From positions 97,138-161,137 of the forward strand of contig JAEWGW010000023.1 of NCBI GenBank assembly GCA_023388055.1: 64,000 bases of DNA. Direction: 5' to 3'. The notes below the pieces were generated by a model. That model was not told the origin of the DNA and searched no databases. It worked only from the letters and a program-made list of their open reading frames with translations. Shown here piece by piece: positions 26,295 to 34,694 of this stretch (position 1 is the first letter of the stretch; each line of letters starts with the position of its first letter). The stretch is from Bacillota bacterium (GTDB lineage: Bacteria; Bacillota; Bacilli; Paenibacillales; NBRC-103111). Made by a program: the position numbers and the translations under genes.

Positions 26295-27140
26295 ATGCTT
26301 GCACCTCGAGAGAGCATCTATACTCACTATCAACCCGCTTATATTCCCGACCACGAGCCGGGCGCCGCTGCCTATTGGTTTATCTCAAGGACGGGAAACC
26401 TCCTGATCCGGGAAACCGCGGATGGCGTGGAGATTCCCGAAGCAGCCGGAGCCGAGGCGCTTTCCCTAGTTACCGGACGCACCCTTTATTTAGGTACCTG
26501 GAAAGGCATCCCCTGTTATGCAGCATCGGCAGAATCCGAAACCGCATCAGATGATGGACTGGCCTTTCATCCCTTACGCAGCCTTTATGGAAAAATAGAC
26601 GAGGGCCTGTTCCATCTGGCCGGGCGGGCTGTGCAGCTGACAGCCTTTGGACGCACCCACCGTTTTTGCGGAACCTGCGGCGCCGAAACCGTCCCTTCGC
26701 CCAAGGAGCATGCCCTGCTGTGCCCCGCTTGCGGAAGTGTAAGCTTTCCCCGGTTGGCACCTGCAGTGATTACCGTCATCCTGAAGGACCGGCAGGTACT
26801 CCTCGCCCGGGCCAAGCATTTCACCAACAATATGTACGGTCTCATCGCAGGCTTTGTGGAGCCGGGGGAAACGCTGGAGGACTGCGTCCGACGGGAAACG
26901 AAAGAGGAGATTGGGATCACTGTAAGCAATATCCGCTATTTCGGCAGCCAGCAATGGCCGTTCCCCCACTCCCTTATGATCGGCTTTATCGCAGACTACG
27001 AAAGCGGCGAGATCCATGTGGACGGCGAGGAAATTGTGGACGCCGACTGGTTCGACCCGGACAAGCTGCCCGTCATTCCGTCACCCGTCAGCATCGCCCG
27101 CAAAATGCTGGACTGGTACGTGGAGCAATATGCAGGTTAA
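26295..27140 (+). CDS. nudC: NADH pyrophosphatase / RNA deNADding enzyme, NudC-type Nudix hydrolase
   Basis: 281 residues from ATG 26295. Zinc ribbon C125/C128/C143/C146, Nudix box from about G186 (GFVEPGETLEDCVRRE then TKEEIGI) and the NudC-specific array SQQWPFPHS (218-226). NudC enzymes cleave NAD(H) to NMN(H) and AMP and remove NAD caps from RNA. The start is preferred because AAAGGG lies upstream and the product length then fits the family; the frame is open back to 26163, overlapping the divergent rlmN start. It ends 4 bp from the convergent MerR-receiver gene with no hairpin between, so antisense readthrough is possible. Confidence 0.9.
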   Translation: MLAPRESIYTHYQPAYIPDHEPGAAAYWFISRTGNLLIRETADGVEIPEAAGAEALSLVTGRTLYLGTWKGIPCYAASAESETASDDGLAFHPLRSLYGKIDEGLFHLAGRAVQLTAFGRTHRFCGTCGAETVPSPKEHALLCPACGSVSFPRLAPAVITVILKDRQVLLARAKHFTNNMYGLIAGFVEPGETLEDCVRRETKEEIGITVSNIRYFGSQQWPFPHSLMIGFIADYESGEIHVDGEEIVDADWFDPDKLPVIPSPVSIARKMLDWYVEQYAG

Positions 27141-27144
27141 CACA

Positions 27145-27867
27145 TCATCCCAAGGCAGGCGACTGTAGGGCCGCGGCAACTGCATCCACCAATACATGGG
27201 GCAGAAAGGGCTTCGCCACGAATTCTGCCGCTCCGCAATGGAGGCATTCCTGTACCACCTCCGGAGTGCCTCTGCCGGAGCACATCACCACCTTGGCGTT
27301 GGGGTTAAGCTGCCGAATCTGGTTCAGAACCTGGATGCCATCCATCCCTTCGAGTCCGATATCCAGCACAACCACGTCCGGCTTATGCCGCCGGTACAGC
27401 TCCAGCCCTTGCTCCCCATCCGGTACAGACTCTGCTACCATCCACCCCTGCCTCTCCAAAACATCGGCTATACATTGCCGCACAAATGCCGAATCATCGA
27501 TAATCAATACTTTCTTCATCTCCGCAGATCCCTCCTTATGGGTGGATATCCGGCACTGAAGCAAACGGATGGATCTTGCCAGCCTCGTTTCCCTGTCCAA
27601 CAGATCGGCAAGCCTCTCCTGAAGGATATTTTGCCGTTTATCCATGTCTGCTCCGCCCAGCATCTCCCCGATTTCCTCCAGAGTCAGGCCGCATTCCTTC
27701 CATTCCATTATTTCTGTAACGATGCCGATTTGCTCCGGCGTGTAATACCGGTAACGGTTAACTGGATCCACATAATGAGGCGTGAGAAGCCCCATTTCCT
27801 CGTAATAACGGATGGCATCAGTGGACAGATTGACCACTTTTGCCAGTTCGCCGATGGTGTAATACAT
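27145..27867 (-). CDS. MerR DNA-binding domain fused to a CheY-like receiver domain
   Basis: 240 residues from ATG 27867 (ATG at 27885 and 27876 are alternatives; AAAGGT spacing favours 27867). Residues 1-70 are a MerR winged helix (YTIGELAKVVNLSTDAIRYY), followed by a coiled dimerisation helix to about 108. A complete receiver domain follows from about 117 (KKVLIIDDSAFVRQ), with acidic pair DD, phospho-acceptor Asp in VVVLDIG, Ser in MCSG and Lys in AKPF. MerR proteins normally end in a ligand-binding region, so here phosphorylation may replace ligand sensing. AGGAGGGATCTGCGGAG just before the receiver's Met could also allow a separate internal translation product. No histidine kinase is adjacent. 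Confidence 0.85.
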   Translation of the reverse strand: MYYTIGELAKVVNLSTDAIRYYEEMGLLTPHYVDPVNRYRYYTPEQIGIVTEIMEWKECGLTLEEIGEMLGGADMDKRQNILQERLADLLDRETRLARSIRLLQCRISTHKEGSAEMKKVLIIDDSAFVRQCIADVLERQGWMVAESVPDGEQGLELYRRHKPDVVVLDIGLEGMDGIQVLNQIRQLNPNAKVVMCSGRGTPEVVQECLHCGAAEFVAKPFLPHVLVDAVAAALQSPALG

Positions 27868-28002
27868 AAGTTTCATACCTTTCATTCTTCCGCAATTATC
27901 CTTATCATAGGCGTTGGTCCTGCTCCAAGGTCAAGGGGTGTATGAAAGTTTCTGGGAGGAGGCTGTGGCGGCCAGGGCTAGATACAGGATGTATCACCCA
28001 GG

Positions 28003-28032
28003 CCTTTCGGACACTATCCCATCGGCTCAGAG
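28003..28032 (+). repeat. Dispersed repeat with core ACACTATCCCAT, copy 3
   Basis: TTTCGGACACTATCCCATCG followed by GCTCAGAG, nearly identical to copy 1 at 209. It lies in the 790-bp non-coding gap 27886-28681, which also holds the FFRR element at 28210. No transposase gene is nearby, so this copy is solitary. Confidence 0.7.
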
Positions 28033-28209
28033 TCTGATGAAATGCCAGCCGAAAATGCCTGAAATCGGCGTAGCTGCTTGGTTCCATACGTACAGTTTAG
28101 CTCCGCGGTATATGGTTTCCCTACATGAGAATAGTCTCCCTACATGTAACTTGGCCGCTCACCCCTGAGACGTGCCGTCCCATTTGGTCTGGCGACTCAG
28201 GCAAATACT

Positions 28210-28395
28210 CTTACGGAACTATGCGACGCTTAAACGCGAAAAAACGGCTATTTCAAATTGTAACGGAACTCACAGACCCTTAGCGGGCCATGGAGGCAGA
28301 AAAACCAGCCCCGTGACCTTCTAAGGGTCGTATAGTTCCGTTATTTTGCCAAAAACACCAGATTTCAGCCTCTACGTGCTTCTCAGTTCCGTTAC
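28210..28395. repeat. FFRR intergenic element 1 (four ~30-bp units, TAACGGAACT subtype)
   Basis: Two forward units start at 28210 and 28260 and two reverse units end at 28344 and 28395. Units begin TTACGGAACT or TAACGGAACT. Outer and inner pairs are complementary, so the whole 186 bp can fold as a long interrupted hairpin. Same geometry as elements at 32697 and 49004. Confidence 0.75.
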
Positions 28396-28681
28396 GCGCA
28401 CCGCCCCGTTTCCTCCCCATTACGAGAGCCAAACGGATGTTACGTGTATGTCCACCTCCCCTGAAGAACACCCTACATAAGGCGTCAGATGCGAGGCATA
28501 GCAGGGGCAGCGCGGACAGCGCAGAAAGCATTCGTGCATACAGTACAGACGGCACAAAAGCAGTCACGCAGACAGCACCAACAACAGCGGAGCTGACCGC
28601 AACGGAGCTGACAACACCCGCGGTTCGCCCTCCGCCCCTCCGGGGTAAGGAATTGGTAAAAGCAGCAGGAGGCTGATGCAG

Positions 28682-29920
28682 ATGGACTTATACTATGGCA
28701 CCTTATATTGGAGCACGACCGGGACTTCACCGCTTCGCCTGACTCAAAGGGAGCCCGCTTCCCGCTATGACGCCATTGTAGTCGGGGGAGGGATGTCTGG
28801 TGCGTTAACCGCCTATACTCTGGCCGCAGAAGGACTGAAGGTGGCTGTGCTGGACAAGGGGGCGATGGCCTGTGGCAGCAGCCTGGCGAATACAGGGCTC
28901 ATTCAATACTCCAATGACATCATGCTTCACCAGCTGATGCAGCAGATCGGCGAAACCAATGCAGTGCAGTTTTACCGGATGTGTGTGAATGCTATTGACC
29001 GGCTGGAGCGGGTTGCCCGGTCCGTGCATGAGCCGACAGATTTTGTCCGCCGGACCAGCCTGTATGTTGCCAGTGTCGAACCGGATGTGGAGCTCCTGCA
29101 AAAGGAGTATCAAGCCCTCCACGAAAACGGCTTCCAGGTCAACTACCTGACTGCGGATGAGATAGCGCGGCGCTACCCATTCCGGAAACCGGCGGCACTT
29201 CTTACATACGGGGATGCCGAGCTGAATCCCTACCGGTTCGTCCGGGCCATCCTTACATATTTGGATCAAAAGGATGTTCATTTCTTCGAGGATACGGAGG
29301 TTACGTCTCTGGAGGACAAGCCGGGCGGCATAACCGTCCACACCCCCAAAGGTCTCTTTAGTGCTGACCATGTCATCGTAACCACCGGCTACAGCCCCCC
29401 TCCTGGATTGGTGGAGAGCGGAGTGGATCTTAACCGCTCCTATGCCGTTGCTACACGCCCACTGGAGAATCTGGATTCCGCCTGGAAGGACAGGGAGCTG
29501 ATATGGGAAACCCGGCGTCCGTACTTCTATCTGCGCACCACCACGGACGGGCGGATTGTAGCGGGAGGACTGGATGAGGATACGTCGGAGGTGCCCCACA
29601 GCAAGGAATTGATCGCACGCCGGGCGGAGGCGCTGAAGCAGGAGCTGGAGAGCCTGTTTCCCATGCTGGAGATCCAAATCGAATACTCCTGGGCAGCAGT
29701 TTTCGGGGAATCCCGGGATAACCTGCCCTTCATCGGACAGCATCCAGATCGGGAGCGGTTGTATTATCTTTTGGGCTACGGCGGCAATGGCACGGTATAC
29801 AGCACGTTAGGATCCGAAATCATCCGCGATCTGATCCTGGGCAAGAACAATCCCAACGCCGGATTAGTGAAGCTGGCCAGACCGGGCCGGACGGCAACCA
29901 ACACTGCCGGGTCCCGTTAG
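28682..29920 (+). CDS. FAD-dependent oxidoreductase, DAO (glycine oxidase-like) family
   Basis: 412 residues. Rossmann FAD site VVGGGMSGALTAYTLAAEG (about 33-51) with the acidic strand end VLDKG, and the DAO-family C-terminus (IVAGGLDED, then LLGYGGNGTVYSTLGSEII) that completes the flavin site. Such enzymes oxidise amines or amino acids, producing H2O2; the substrate is unknown. ATG 28682 is preferred over 28676 because AGGAGG sits 9 nt before it. The 15 residues before the Rossmann strand (YYGTLYWSTT) are common in this subgroup. Followed 90 bp later by the UvrC-like gene. Confidence 0.85.
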   Translation: MDLYYGTLYWSTTGTSPLRLTQREPASRYDAIVVGGGMSGALTAYTLAAEGLKVAVLDKGAMACGSSLANTGLIQYSNDIMLHQLMQQIGETNAVQFYRMCVNAIDRLERVARSVHEPTDFVRRTSLYVASVEPDVELLQKEYQALHENGFQVNYLTADEIARRYPFRKPAALLTYGDAELNPYRFVRAILTYLDQKDVHFFEDTEVTSLEDKPGGITVHTPKGLFSADHVIVTTGYSPPPGLVESGVDLNRSYAVATRPLENLDSAWKDRELIWETRRPYFYLRTTTDGRIVAGGLDEDTSEVPHSKELIARRAEALKQELESLFPMLEIQIEYSWAAVFGESRDNLPFIGQHPDRERLYYLLGYGGNGTVYSTLGSEIIRDLILGKNNPNAGLVKLARPGRTATNTAGSR

Positions 29921-30010
29921 TAGCTCACTCTCCGGTTGCGTTGCCCCCCTGCCTGTCTTATCATAAAAGGAAAACGGCGAAGTCCGCCGGGTGGGAGGGA
30001 AGGCACTGGC

Positions 30011-31222
30011 ATGCAGCAGCAACTAAAAGAAAAGGTCAAGGCGCTGCCCCTTACCCCCGGCGTTTATCTGATGAAGGATTCCCTGGGAAATATTATCTAC
30101 GTGGGCAAAGCCAAGCAGCTCCGCAAGCGGGTCCAGTCCTACTTCGTCAAAAGCAGCGGCCACAGCCCCAAAACCCGGGTGCTGGTCTCCCACATCCGGG
30201 ACCTGGAGGTCCGCCATACGGATACGGAGTTTGAGGCCTTTCTGCTGGAATGCCGCCTCATCAAGGAGCTGCGTCCCGCTTATAACCGCAAAATGAAGAA
30301 TCCCGAGGCTTACACCTATATCACCCTCCGCCAGGCCAAGGAAAACGGCTTACGCTCCTTCTCCGTCAGCTACAGCCCGGAGGATACGGTTGGCCTGCGC
30401 CGGTTCGGACCCTACAGCAGCCGGGGTACCGTGGAGCGTGCGCTGGGCGGCATGAAGGAATGTCTGCGGATCGTCTGCAGCAACCCTTCCGGCGGTCGTG
30501 GGCCCTGTCTCAATCATTCCCTGGGACGGTGCATCGGCATGTGTGCGGGAGGCCAAGCAGCGGAGGCGTATGAGGCGATTGTGGACCGGATTATTCTCTT
30601 CCTGGAGGGGCAGAGCACCGATATTCCCGAATTGATGGAAAAGCGGATGGTGGAAGCCGCCGAACGGTTTGATTTTGAGGCCGCCGCCAGATACAGGGAT
30701 GAAAACCGCGCAGTCCGGTATCTGCTACAAAAGGAGAGGATGATCAGCTTTGCGGAGACGGGACATATCTCTGTTGTGCTGGAGGAGATGAATGGCGGAT
30801 GGGCCAAGCTGTTCCTGATCAAAGGCAACCGCCTGCTCCTGAATCACCGGCTTTCTCTAACTGATACCGAACAGGAACGTCCTGCACTTTCCCGGGAAAT
30901 CGCCGCACTGATGCAGTCCGCCTATAGCTCCGCCGGGACGGATAAGCAGAACCCCATCACCCGGTTCGACGTGGATGAGGCGCAGATTATCTACAGCTAT
31001 CTGCAAAGTGCAGCTGCCTGCAGCCGGCAATTGGACGAAGCATGGCTGGGCCAAAAGGCAGACCCTGTTTTACTGGAGGAAGCGTTAGTGCAGCTGTTGG
31101 AGGACCAGTCGAGGCTGGCGGCCTTGGAGGTGGCGGCTGGAAATGCGGAAGCGACGGGAGCATTGGACGCAGATGAGCCTGATCCGGAGCAGAAATACGA
31201 TTACGGAACCACAGAAGAATAA
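30011..31222 (+). CDS. Short UvrC-like GIY-YIG nuclease
   Basis: 403 residues. GIY-YIG domain (GVYLMKDSLGNIIYVGKAKQ, 17-36), then a four-Cys region (CSNPSGGRGPCLNHSLGRC and IGMC, about 154-177) like the UvrC iron-sulfur or structural cluster, then a UVR helix pair (MVEAAERFDFEAAARYRDE, about 212-230). UvrC itself has about 600 residues with an RNase H-like 5' nuclease and HhH domain; these are absent, leaving only the 3'-incision half plus UvrB-contact helix. This resembles the E. coli Cho arrangement. The C-terminal 150 residues show no recognised domain. ATG 30011 follows GGGAGGGAAGG. Confidence 0.85.
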   Translation: MQQQLKEKVKALPLTPGVYLMKDSLGNIIYVGKAKQLRKRVQSYFVKSSGHSPKTRVLVSHIRDLEVRHTDTEFEAFLLECRLIKELRPAYNRKMKNPEAYTYITLRQAKENGLRSFSVSYSPEDTVGLRRFGPYSSRGTVERALGGMKECLRIVCSNPSGGRGPCLNHSLGRCIGMCAGGQAAEAYEAIVDRIILFLEGQSTDIPELMEKRMVEAAERFDFEAAARYRDENRAVRYLLQKERMISFAETGHISVVLEEMNGGWAKLFLIKGNRLLLNHRLSLTDTEQERPALSREIAALMQSAYSSAGTDKQNPITRFDVDEAQIIYSYLQSAAACSRQLDEAWLGQKADPVLLEEALVQLLEDQSRLAALEVAAGNAEATGALDADEPDPEQKYDYGTTEE

Positions 31223-31266
31223 AACGTCCTGCACACCTCTTTCGAGGGAGCTGCAGGACGTTTTTT
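31223..31266. terminator. Bidirectional terminator
   Basis: AACGTCCTGCA and TGCAGGACGTT form an 11-bp stem followed by TTTT on the plus side, between the convergent UvrC-like and MFS genes. Confidence 0.88.
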
Positions 31267-31291
31267 GTGAAGAGTGGACGTTGGGGTTGGG

Positions 31292-32533
31292 TTATGCTTC
31301 AGGTTGGGCCGCTACAGCGGGCTCCAGAGGAGCTCCTGCCTTCAGCAGCGCTTTATTTTTCAAAAGCATCAGAGATAAAAGCATCAGCAGGGCGCCGGTG
31401 GTCAGCATAATCCATTCAATGGCCACCTTGTCTGCCATAGGGCCAAACACCAGCATCCCCATAGGCATCATGGAGCTGCTGATCATGCCGAACACCCCGA
31501 ATACCCGGCCGGTAAAATCCTTGTCTACCCTGTCCTGAAGAAGTACAGTGGAGGGCGTATTGAACAGAGGCAAGGCCAAGCCGAATATGGACATGAATCC
31601 TAAATATATCCAAAAGGACGGTACCACGCCGAAAGCTGCGGTACTGGCCCCCATCACCACGCCGGACAAGGCCATGGAATGGATCTTGTTGCGGAAGCCT
31701 CCCCAGGAGGCAATAAGCAGACCGCCCAGCATCATCCCTACGGAAAAGGTCATCTCAATGGCGACCAGCCGCCATACCTGGTCCCCAAAGCTGCGGGCTA
31801 CCTGAAGCGGCGTGAGGAAGGCTGCAGGCGCCACCAGTACAAAGAAAAACCCGCTGAAAATAAAGAACTGCTTAAGGTACGGATGGGTCGCAATAAACCG
31901 GACACCCTCCCGCAGGTCGCCAAAATATCCGCCCTCCTGGGCCTTCTGCATCCGGTCATGGTCCTTAACCCGGAGAAACAGGAACAGGGTGCTCACCGCG
32001 ATGAAGCAGGTCACCACGTCTATGAAAAAGATGGTGGACAGGGGGACCATCCCCAGCAATGCGCCGCTGGCCATCGGGGCCACCAGCATAATCAAGGCCT
32101 GGATGCTCCCGTTAATCCCGTTCACGCGGGTTAGCTGTTCCTCAGGCACCAGCTGGGGCAGAATCGCTCCGACGGCAGGCGCCTGGACGGCCGAACCCAA
32201 GGCGCGGATGGCAGACATCACGAAGAGCAGCCAAAGGGATTCGTTCCCGGCCATAAACAATAGGGCCATAATCAGGGTCGTCAGTGCAATGGCGCTGTCG
32301 GAAATCATAATCAGCCGCTTGCGGTTGTAGCGGTCGGCCCACACGCCGGCGAAGGGCGACAGGAAGAACGTGGGCAAAAAGCCGCATACAATGGCGATGG
32401 TCATCATGCTCCCGGATTGGGTGGTCAGGGTAATATGCCAGGTAATGGCGTATTGCACCAATGCGGTGCCGAACAGGGAAATGGTCTGAGTGGCAAGAAA
32501 CAGGGTAATTCTTCGTTTCCAGTTGGTGTCCAT
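31292..32533 (-). CDS. Major facilitator superfamily exporter (MefA/TetV-like multidrug group)
   Basis: 413 residues, twelve predicted transmembrane helices. The loop 2-3 signature GVWADRYNRKRL (about 64-75) and N-terminal ITLFLATQTISLFGTALVQYAITWHI match the drug:H+ antiporter branch that includes macrolide efflux proteins. It is likely a proton-driven exporter in the cytoplasmic membrane; the substrate is unpredictable. No regulator gene adjoins it and the ribosome binding site before the ATG is weak. Ends at the shared terminator at 31223. Confidence 0.88.
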   Translation of the reverse strand: MDTNWKRRITLFLATQTISLFGTALVQYAITWHITLTTQSGSMMTIAIVCGFLPTFFLSPFAGVWADRYNRKRLIMISDSAIALTTLIMALLFMAGNESLWLLFVMSAIRALGSAVQAPAVGAILPQLVPEEQLTRVNGINGSIQALIMLVAPMASGALLGMVPLSTIFFIDVVTCFIAVSTLFLFLRVKDHDRMQKAQEGGYFGDLREGVRFIATHPYLKQFFIFSGFFFVLVAPAAFLTPLQVARSFGDQVWRLVAIEMTFSVGMMLGGLLIASWGGFRNKIHSMALSGVVMGASTAAFGVVPSFWIYLGFMSIFGLALPLFNTPSTVLLQDRVDKDFTGRVFGVFGMISSSMMPMGMLVFGPMADKVAIEWIMLTTGALLMLLSLMLLKNKALLKAGAPLEPAVAAQPEA

Positions 32534-32696
32534 CTTTCAGGGCACGCTCCGTTTCATCAAATTTGAACGATTCTTGACCATTATATCATAACCGATTCTT
32601 ATAAATGTCCGCCCCAAGCCCGAGAATATCCGGAAAAAATCATTGAAACGATACTGTCCCGCGGGAGGGGGAGTGGATCCGGGTTTGCGGACAAAT

Positions 32697-32880
32697 CTAA
32701 CGAATCTGAAGCACTCTATTGGGCGGAAAGGGGCATCAAAAAAAACCTAACGAATCTGTAACACGCTATTTGTCCGCTGGCAAGCATTTTGGCTCCAATA
32801 CGGACAAATAGCGTGGCTAGGATTCGTTAGGTTTTTAATATGCCCATCTGCAGCCAAATAGCGTTGCTCAGATTCGTTAG
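32697..32880. repeat. FFRR intergenic element 2 (four 30-bp units, TAACGAATCT subtype)
   Basis: Forward units at 32697-32726 and 32747-32776 begin CTAACGAATCTG; reverse units at 32801-32830 and 32851-32880 end in GATTCGTTAG. Same-direction units are exactly 50 bp apart. It occupies the 425-bp gap between the MFS gene and the short lipoprotein; the rest of the gap shows no gene. Confidence 0.82.
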
Positions 32881-32958
32881 CGGTTCTCTCGGGGCAGTCG
32901 CACGCGGCGGTTGTGGAAAGGGGAAAGCCTCCCGCTGTCTGTTGCGGAAGCCTTAGCC

Positions 32959-33183
32959 TTACGCTATATAGCTATCGTCAGAGGTGTAGGTGACCATTTT
33001 GGCGGTTACGGGACTTGCCGTCACATTGCCTTCCGCCGCGGCAGAGGCTGCCGGAGAAGCGGTGCCCGCAGCTGCAGAGGCGGATGCCGAGGTCGCGGCT
33101 TGGTCCGGAGCCGCACTGCAGGCGGCCAGGGCTGTCGACAACAGGGCAAAGGACAGCAATTGGGAGGTTAAAGGGTTACGCAT
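32959..33183 (-). pseudogene. Truncated lipoprotein remnant
   Basis: 74 residues. A clear signal peptide with lipobox (LAACS, Cys about 22), an Ala/Ser/Thr tether, and the last residues VTYTSDDSYIA before a stop. A Y(T/A)xDDxY-type start directly after such a tether is typical of the beginning of the carbohydrate-binding (DUF4353-type) lipoproteins common in Paenibacillus, where several hundred residues would follow. I therefore read it as the 5' remnant of a larger gene. The upstream AAAGGATGGG could still drive translation of a short lipopeptide. The homology is from memory of the family and needs a search. Confidence 0.45.
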
Positions 33184-33335
33184 GTTCTGCACCCATCCTT
33201 TCAGTCTTTGGAATACCTCTACAGTATCCTGCCAAGCTGAAAGCCTCCTGAACCCTTTCTGAAAGCCGGCTGTGAATGTGTCTGAACCAGAAAAGGACCC
33301 GTTCCATGATGGACGGGCCATGCTGCTATGCTTTT

Positions 33336-33851
33336 TTATTTTACCGAAGGCAGATAATTCTCCAGGCGGCTCCAGGTTTCCAGGATGCCTTGCTCCATCC
33401 CCATCTCCATCACCTGGCGCAGACTCTCTTCCGTATCGAAGATACTGCGGCATACCACCCGGGTTTTGTCCCCGTCAGCGGCAAAAGAAAGCTCCACCTC
33501 CGTGGCGGGCATCCCCTCCGCCTCATTGCCCTCCGCATCGGAGAAGTAGTCGGTATAGGTGAGTGCCTCAGGAGTGTTAATCGAACCATACACACCCTTG
33601 CCCCAGGATTCCATGCCGTAGAAGTCCCCCTGGTCGGGATCCTCGCATTTCATACAGTAATGCCAGACCCCTCCAGGCCGCAGGTCAACGGTGCAATGGG
33701 GCATACTCCAGCCACGGGGACCCCACCAATGCTTTAAATGTCCGGCTTCCGTAAATGTCCGGAAAACCAGCTCCTGCGGAGCATCAAAGATTTTCTCCAG
33801 AATAAACTCCCGGCCTTCTATCCGGACAGCGGTTTTGCTTGCCTCAGCCAT
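33336..33851 (-). CDS. SRPBCC/AHSA1 (START-like) domain protein
   Basis: 171 residues. The activator-of-Hsp90-like START fold is recognised from REFILEKIFDAPQELVFRTFTE, HWWGPRGW and the C-terminal QGILETWSRLENYL. Small ligand-binding cavity protein of unknown ligand; many relatives are stand-alone and of unknown function, some associated with ArsR regulators, none of which is present here. ATG 33851 follows AGGAGGGAATTGCG; the frame extends to 33959 without a ribosome binding site. Monocistronic. Confidence 0.85.
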   Translation of the reverse strand: MAEASKTAVRIEGREFILEKIFDAPQELVFRTFTEAGHLKHWWGPRGWSMPHCTVDLRPGGVWHYCMKCEDPDQGDFYGMESWGKGVYGSINTPEALTYTDYFSDAEGNEAEGMPATEVELSFAADGDKTRVVCRSIFDTEESLRQVMEMGMEQGILETWSRLENYLPSVK

Positions 33852-34029
33852 CGCAATTCCCTCCTGTGGACTTGTCCGGTGAAGTGTTCTGGCTTTCCAC
33901 GGACAGATGCCCTGAATGATCTTCACCGTTACTATATCCCAGGGACGGGCTTTCCGCAATGGACTTGTTACAAATTTGTGAACATGTATTAGGGAAGATA
34001 TCTCGTTTGGACAATGGTTTGTAAGCGTT

Positions 34030-34612
34030 TTATTGAGAAATTGTAAGGATGAGCGAATAAACGCGAGTAATAAACTGAAAATTCAAAACTATCGCCTGAA
34101 ACGGCGGATTTTCGAGGTTTTCAACTCCGCCGGAATGGCTTATGATATAGACATCACCACAAAGGAAGCGAAAGTAATGAAAGCCAACCCGGCAAACGGC
34201 AAAACGGGTAAGGGACGTATCCCTAACAGGAAAAGAGTGCGGCAGGGCTGGCAGCGGATGTAAAGCTGCATTTATCTCCCCTGAGAGGCTGTTTCCACAA
34301 ACAGTAAAGCCTAAGGTTGGGAGCCGCGGACATTTTTTCGTAAACCTTCTGGAAGGGTGATGCAAGCACCGAGGGTTAAGCAAGCAAGTGCAATGCCTAC
34401 GCAGGCCATCTGCGCAAGACATGGAGTATTCGGTGGGCGAATCCGAATTCATCAGAAACGGAGGAGCAAACGAGCACGTTGTATGTGAGAATCAATCCTT
34501 ATCCGGTTCAGGCAGTTAAGTGCCGCCGGCAGCAAGTGACCATCGAATTGACAGGCCGTGTCAGTGGTATGGATTGTGAGGAGGAACGAATTCATTGCTT
34601 AGCCATAAGGAC
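34030..34612 (+). ncRNA. Candidate structured non-coding RNA ending in a terminator
   Basis: This gap (33852-34694) has no convincing protein gene, yet a strong plus-strand terminator ends it although no plus-strand gene lies upstream. Local hairpins are dense: GGCGGA/TCCGCC near 34110, AGGCTGTTT/AAACAG-AGCCT (34287-34315), GCAG/CTGC near 34400, ATTCG/CGAAT near 34428. A TGTAAGCGTTTTAT near 34020 resembles a cre site. Short frames (34033, 34479) start at TTG without good ribosome binding sites, and the latter runs through the terminator stem. Boundaries are estimates; I do not recognise a known RNA family. Confidence 0.4.
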
Positions 34613-34613
34613 G

Positions 34614-34656
34614 AATAACCCCCTGCAGCATGGAGCTGAGGGGGTTATTTGTGTTT
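34614..34656 (+). terminator. Strong terminator facing the LLM gene
   Basis: AATAACCCCCTGCAGC and AGCTGAGGGGGTTATT form a long stem followed by TGTGTTTTC. The U-rich tail is better on the plus strand. The minus-strand LLM gene ending at 34695 may also use it. Confidence 0.85.
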
Positions 34657-34694
34657 TCTAAGAAGAGGGAGGCGCAGCCGCCTCCCCGGTCGCT

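Noticed and set aside
28437..28676. 79-residue frame whose stop overlaps the FAD oxidoreductase start region (TGATG)
   Set aside because: The overlap looks like coupling, but the ATG lacks a ribosome binding site and the sequence is low-complexity Thr/Ala/Pro; coding likelihood is poor.
34479..34661. 60-residue frame starting at TTG
   Set aside because: It reads through the terminator stem and its GGAGGAG is 12 nt away, so it is more likely part of a non-coding transcript.
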